Below are positions 61,409-64,000 of a stretch of 64,000 nt of DNA, piece after piece. The notes beneath the pieces were generated by a model. That model was not told where the DNA came from. It ran no database searches and was given only the letters and a program-made list of their open reading frames with translations. Numbering within the stretch: the first letter of the stretch is position 1; each line of letters opens with the position of its first letter. Origin of the DNA: DASSUW01 sp963844205 (lineage in GTDB: Bacteria; Actinomycetota; Thermoleophilia; Solirubrobacterales; Solirubrobacteraceae); contig CAWJNK010000001.1 in NCBI GenBank assembly GCA_963844205.1, positions 186,001 through 250,000 on the forward strand, written 5' to 3'. The translations under genes and the position numbers were made by a program.

Positions 61409-61624
61409 CTAGTCATCGCCCGCGACGGGGCCCCGGTGCGCCGGGGCCCCGTTCGCTTCGGCTGCCAGCACGAGGCAGTCCGGGCACAGACATCGCTCGA
61501 AGTGCTCGCGGAGGATCGCGAGACGCTCCGGGCCGAGCGCCAGCTGCGAGCACCAGCACGTGGCATCCTGCGCGCCGCAGCCGAACTCCCGGCCGCAGGA
61601 CTCGCACGTCTGGGCGACAGTCAC
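61409..61624 (-). CDS. Cysteine-rich CWC family protein
   Basis: A 71-residue zinc-ribbon-like protein: CESCGREFGCGAQDATCWCSQL and LREHFERCLCPDCLVLAA give the CxxC...CWC...CLCPxC pattern of the CWC family, whose function is unknown. GTG 61624 is chosen because TATGGT lies seven bases before it on the minus strand; an in-frame ATG at 61636 would be inside that box. The last 15 codons contain a strong G/C palindrome that may end transcription of the convergent chemoreceptor gene. Confidence 0.8.
   Translation of the reverse strand: MTVAQTCESCGREFGCGAQDATCWCSQLALGPERLAILREHFERCLCPDCLVLAAEANGAPAHRGPVAGDD
61425..61452. terminator. Strong G/C hairpin between convergent genes
   Basis: ACGGGGCCCCGG-TGCG-CCGGGGCCCCGT: a perfect 12-bp stem with a four-base loop, 19 bases after the chemoreceptor stop. 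There is no T-run. It lies inside the 3' end of the CWC gene and could act in both directions. Confidence 0.65.
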
Positions 61625-61647
61625 GGGAAGGACCATAACCGCCAGCC

Positions 61648-61677
61648 TTGACGGCGCCTCGCGGATCTGCGTAGTGT
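61648..61677 (+). promoter_or_regulatory. Candidate promoter of the small-membrane-protein/lysozyme pair
   Basis: TTGACG (61648-61653), an 18-base spacer and TAGTGT (61672-61677) predict a start near 61684 and a 46-base leader with AGGAGG before ATG 61730. Unlike most genes here, this one has a leader and a ribosome site. Confidence 0.5.
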
Positions 61678-61729
61678 CGAATCGCACGAGCAATCGGCAA
61701 ACGCTCTTAAGTCGTCTCAAGGAGGAGCA

Positions 61730-62149
61730 ATGCTGCAGCCGAATCGCATCGTGGCGCTGCTGACGCCTCTCGTCTTCGCGCCCCTGGCGGGTGTAGCTGC
61801 CACCTGGGCTGCGGAGAACCTTCCTGGCGTCACGGTACCCCGCGAATCGTTCGAGGAGATCTTCATCGCCGGCGCCCTGATCGCGCTCGCCCCGGCAGCC
61901 CAATGGCTGCACGGCTGGCAGAAGTGGGAGCAGGGGAAGCAGGTCGCCGACCTCGCCGCGGCGACAGGCTTCGGCGTGCAGCCGGTGCCACCGCCGATGG
62001 AGCAGTCTCCGCCTGAGGAGATCGAGGTCGCCGAGGACGACTTCCCGGAGCTCGAGGGCGTGGACGAGGTCGACGACCTGGACGACTTCGACGAGTTCGA
62101 GGACACCTCCGTGTCCGAGGACGAGCAGCCGGTCACCGCCGGGAGCTGA
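61730..62149 (+). CDS. Small membrane protein with acidic tail
   Basis: A 139-residue protein with two hydrophobic segments (about 7-28, IVALLTPLVFAPLAGVAATWAA, and 44-60, IFIAGALIALAPAAQWL) and a long acidic tail (about 92-132, rich in Asp and Glu). AGGAGG stands seven bases before the ATG. It is two bases from a lysozyme-like gene. This arrangement recalls a phage holin-endolysin pair, but no sequence motif proves it. I do not recognise the family. Confidence 0.75.
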   Translation: MLQPNRIVALLTPLVFAPLAGVAATWAAENLPGVTVPRESFEEIFIAGALIALAPAAQWLHGWQKWEQGKQVADLAAATGFGVQPVPPPMEQSPPEEIEVAEDDFPELEGVDEVDDLDDFDEFEDTSVSEDEQPVTAGS

Positions 62150-62151
62150 TC

Positions 62152-64000
62152 ATGGCATCGCAGACGGTGATCGAACGGCTTCGCGCCGGGGGCATCGTGT
62201 CCCCGAAGATGTGCGTCGCCGAGGCCGCGCGGGTGGGTCTCCCGCTCGAGTACGCGGCCGCGCTGCTGGAGAAGGAGTCCGGCGGCGGCCACAACGTGTT
62301 CGGGCACGACCGCGACCGCAGCGGCAAGTACATCTTCCCCGCTCGCGACGGGACCGTGAAGGTCACGAAGGAGCTGTACCTCGAGTACAAGCGTCGCCGG
62401 GTGGCGAGCGGCAACAAGGCCATGCAGGGCGTCGGCCCGTGCCAGCTCACCTGGTTCTCGTTCCAGGACGACACCGACAAGGAAGGCGGCTGCTGGAAAG
62501 CGCAGATCAACATGCGCTATGGCTTCCGGCGGCTCGCCAACCTCATGAAGACCCAGGGCGAGGCGGTCGGCGCGCGCATGTACAACGGCTCCGGGCCTGA
62601 CGCGGAGCGGTACAGCAAGGACCTGCTGAAGCGCGTGGCGGCGTGGAGGGCACGACTCGACGGCGCGACGCCGGTGCACGTGCCGGCGGCCAACCACCCC
62701 CTGCGGCGCGGCGACCGCGGCGCCAAGGTGGTCCGCCTCACCAAGCGGCTCGCGAAGGCGCGCTCGAAGGCGGGGACCCCGTACCTGGCCAAGCCGCGGC
62801 GCGAGCTCGACGCCACCGCCGAGGCCGCGCTCAAGGCGTTCCAGGCCGAGCACCGGCTGGACGCCGACGGCGTGTACGGGCCGGTCAGCCAGCGCAAGCT
62901 CAACCGCATCGTGCGGCTGCAGGCGAAGCGGCGCGAGGAGAAGGCGCCGGCCAGGGCGGCGGCCGCGGCACCGGCGGCGAAGGCCGCCAAGCGGCCGCGG
63001 CTGAAGTCGCTCGTGGCCGACGTCCGGCACCTCGACGCCGAGACCGGCGAGGCGTGGGACGAGCTGGTCGCGTACGCGGCCAAGCGGCGGCGGCTGCTCA
63101 AGCGCGCGCAAGGCCCGGTGCCAGCCCAGGCAGCGGCCGACGCCGCCCTGCACGCGAGCGTGGTGGAGGGCTTCGCGGCCGTCACATCGGCGCTGAAGGA
63201 GATTGACACCACGCTCGACACGCTGGTCGAGACCGAGCAGGCCGAGGCGGTCGCGGAGGCCGCCGCGATGGCGACCGTGGTGCCCGAGGCCGTGGCGACC
63301 GTGGTGCCCGAGGCCGTGGCGACGGTATCGACCGACCCCGTGGCGAGCGATGGCGGAGGCCTGCCGCCCGTGGAGGGCGCCGAGCCGGTCGCGGCGACCG
63401 TCACACAGGCACCGCCGCCCGCGCCCCCGGCGCCCGAGGGCCCGGCGCCGCCGTCGCCGGTGGCGGTCCCGCCGCCGACGCCCGCCCGCCGTGACCTCGC
63501 GGACCTCTCCGACGAGGAGCTGCTCGCGCGGATCGACCGGCTCGACCGGGCGCTCGACCGTGCCCGCGCGGCGATGATCCAGCGGTTCGCGGCGGTCGAG
63601 CACGACATCGGGCTGCTGGCGCCGGAGCGCCGTGAGCGGGCGCCCGAGCGCGAGCGCGAGCGCAAGCCGGCCGAGCGGCCGCCGAAGCGCAGGCCCGCGG
63701 AGACGGCCACCAGGCCGTCGGCGATGCCGCGAGAGGACCTGAAGACGCTGCAGAAAGCGCTCAACGCGTTCTCGCACACGTACCTCAAGGGATTCGCGCC
63801 GCTGATCGTCGACGGTGTCGTGGGCCACGCGACCAAGAAGCGCATCCGTGAGGCCAAGGCGTATCTCGGCTACTCCGGTGCGGGGCGGCGGTCGACGGTG
63901 ATCGACCAGGAGTTCATGCAGCGCCTGCGGCATCCGAAGTCGGCGCGCTACTCGAATCCCGCCATGCTCGCGCGGGCGGCCACCCGCCGGCGCAAGCAGC
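62152..64000 (+). CDS. Lysozyme-like peptidoglycan hydrolase with two peptidoglycan-binding domains (partial)
   Basis: The frame is open to the window edge (616 codons seen), so the C-terminus is missing. Residues 30-155 look like a lysozyme or transglycosylase fold, with probable catalytic Glu in ALLEKESGGGHNVFGHD and GVGPCQLTWFSFQDD. A first peptidoglycan-binding domain follows at about 180-265 (LRRGDRGAKVVRLTKRLAKA ... FQAEHRLDADGVYGPVSQRKLNRIV). A long Ala/Pro/Glu-rich spacer with a 24-bp tandem repeat (63271-63318, ATVVPEAV twice) leads to a second such domain (LKTLQKALNAF ... VDGVVGHATKKRI, about 526-570). No signal peptide is seen. Confidence 0.8.
   Translation, partial: MASQTVIERLRAGGIVSPKMCVAEAARVGLPLEYAAALLEKESGGGHNVFGHDRDRSGKYIFPARDGTVKVTKELYLEYKRRRVASGNKAMQGVGPCQLTWFSFQDDTDKEGGCWKAQINMRYGFRRLANLMKTQGEAVGARMYNGSGPDAERYSKDLLKRVAAWRARLDGATPVHVPAANHPLRRGDRGAKVVRLTKRLAKARSKAGTPYLAKPRRELDATAEAALKAFQAEHRLDADGVYGPVSQRKLNRIVRLQAKRREEKAPARAAAAAPAAKAAKRPRLKSLVADVRHLDAETGEAWDELVAYAAKRRRLLKRAQGPVPAQAAADAALHASVVEGFAAVTSALKEIDTTLDTLVETEQAEAVAEAAAMATVVPEAVATVVPEAVATVSTDPVASDGGGLPPVEGAEPVAATVTQAPPPAPPAPEGPAPPSPVAVPPPTPARRDLADLSDEELLARIDRLDRALDRARAAMIQRFAAVEHDIGLLAPERRERAPERERERKPAERPPKRRPAETATRPSAMPREDLKTLQKALNAFSHTYLKGFAPLIVDGVVGHATKKRIREAKAYLGYSGAGRRSTVIDQEFMQRLRHPKSARYSNPAMLARAATRRRKQ
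63271..63318 (+). repeat. 24-bp tandem repeat in the lysozyme-like gene
   Basis: Two identical 24-base units (63271-63294 and 63295-63318) code ATVVPEAV twice, with a partial third unit after them. They lie in the spacer between peptidoglycan-binding domains and keep the frame. Confidence 0.8.

Noticed and set aside
63271..63318. CRISPR-like repeat
   Set aside because: The 24-bp units are adjacent without spacers and code for a protein linker, so they are a coding tandem repeat.

Overview
This is a compact, very GC-rich stretch (estimated by eye at a little over 70% G+C) of an actinobacterial chromosome. GTG and TTG starts are common, and 1- or 4-base overlaps between consecutive genes are the rule. 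The family mix fits Actinobacteria: WS/DGAT acyltransferase, DUF3052, a DUF3105-like protein, cysteine-rich CWC protein, SRAP, a Zur box of actinobacterial type, and many start codons lying 6-9 bases after a TANNNT box. My best guess is the Thermoleophilia/Solirubrobacterales lineage; this is inference, not proof. I saw no tRNA, rRNA, CRISPR array, intact insertion sequence or replication origin.

Bases 1-2.5 kb hold apt, a SRPBCC-fold protein and an alkyl-DHAP-synthase-like flavoprotein. Bases 2.5-30.4 kb are a carbohydrate island of three adjacent regulons. (a) An alpha-galactosidase and a MalFGK-type sugar ABC transporter (minus) face a DeoR regulator, galT and lacZ (plus): galactoside uptake and hydrolysis. 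(b) A LacI regulator leads a minus-strand operon with a mannose-6-phosphate-isomerase-like protein, an FGGY kinase and a FrcABC-like transporter; it has two abutting LacI-type operators. (c) A GntR/HutC regulator leads an eleven-gene plus-strand operon with a second RbsABC-type transporter, a cupin glucose-6-phosphate isomerase, an FGGY kinase and five different oxidoreductases, including a shikimate-dehydrogenase-like enzyme. The substrate of (c) is unknown and it is the best candidate here for an undescribed pathway.

Bases 30.4-44.3 kb are single housekeeping and lipid/cell-wall genes: a sigma-region-4/RskA-like membrane protein, thioesterase, NAD synthase, WS/DGAT, RlpA, DinB, CnoX-like thioredoxin, hydrolase, Nudix, ParB-like domain, DUF3052, M48 protease, a 58-residue membrane protein, a frameshifted methyltransferase and a Tat-exported amidase. 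Bases 44.4-50.6 kb are a metal and disulfide block: zur facing znuA-znuB-znuC-znuB2 across one Zur box, then VKOR-DsbA and a manganese-type Nramp transporter with an operator-like palindrome inside its promoter.

Bases 50.7-64 kb carry a secreted or anchored hypothetical protein, SRAP, a K+/H+ antiporter, a berberine-bridge-type flavoprotein, two paralogous PAS/GAF histidine kinases around a lone LuxR-type HTH, a J-domain protein, a chemoreceptor, a CWC zinc-ribbon protein, and a small membrane protein followed by a lysozyme/peptidoglycan-binding protein that runs off the right edge.

The most distinctive non-coding signal is a palindrome, GGGGTCAGACCCC. It occurs as a long perfect inverted repeat inserted in frame in the alpha-galactosidase gene, and again as three direct copies upstream of the Nramp gene.
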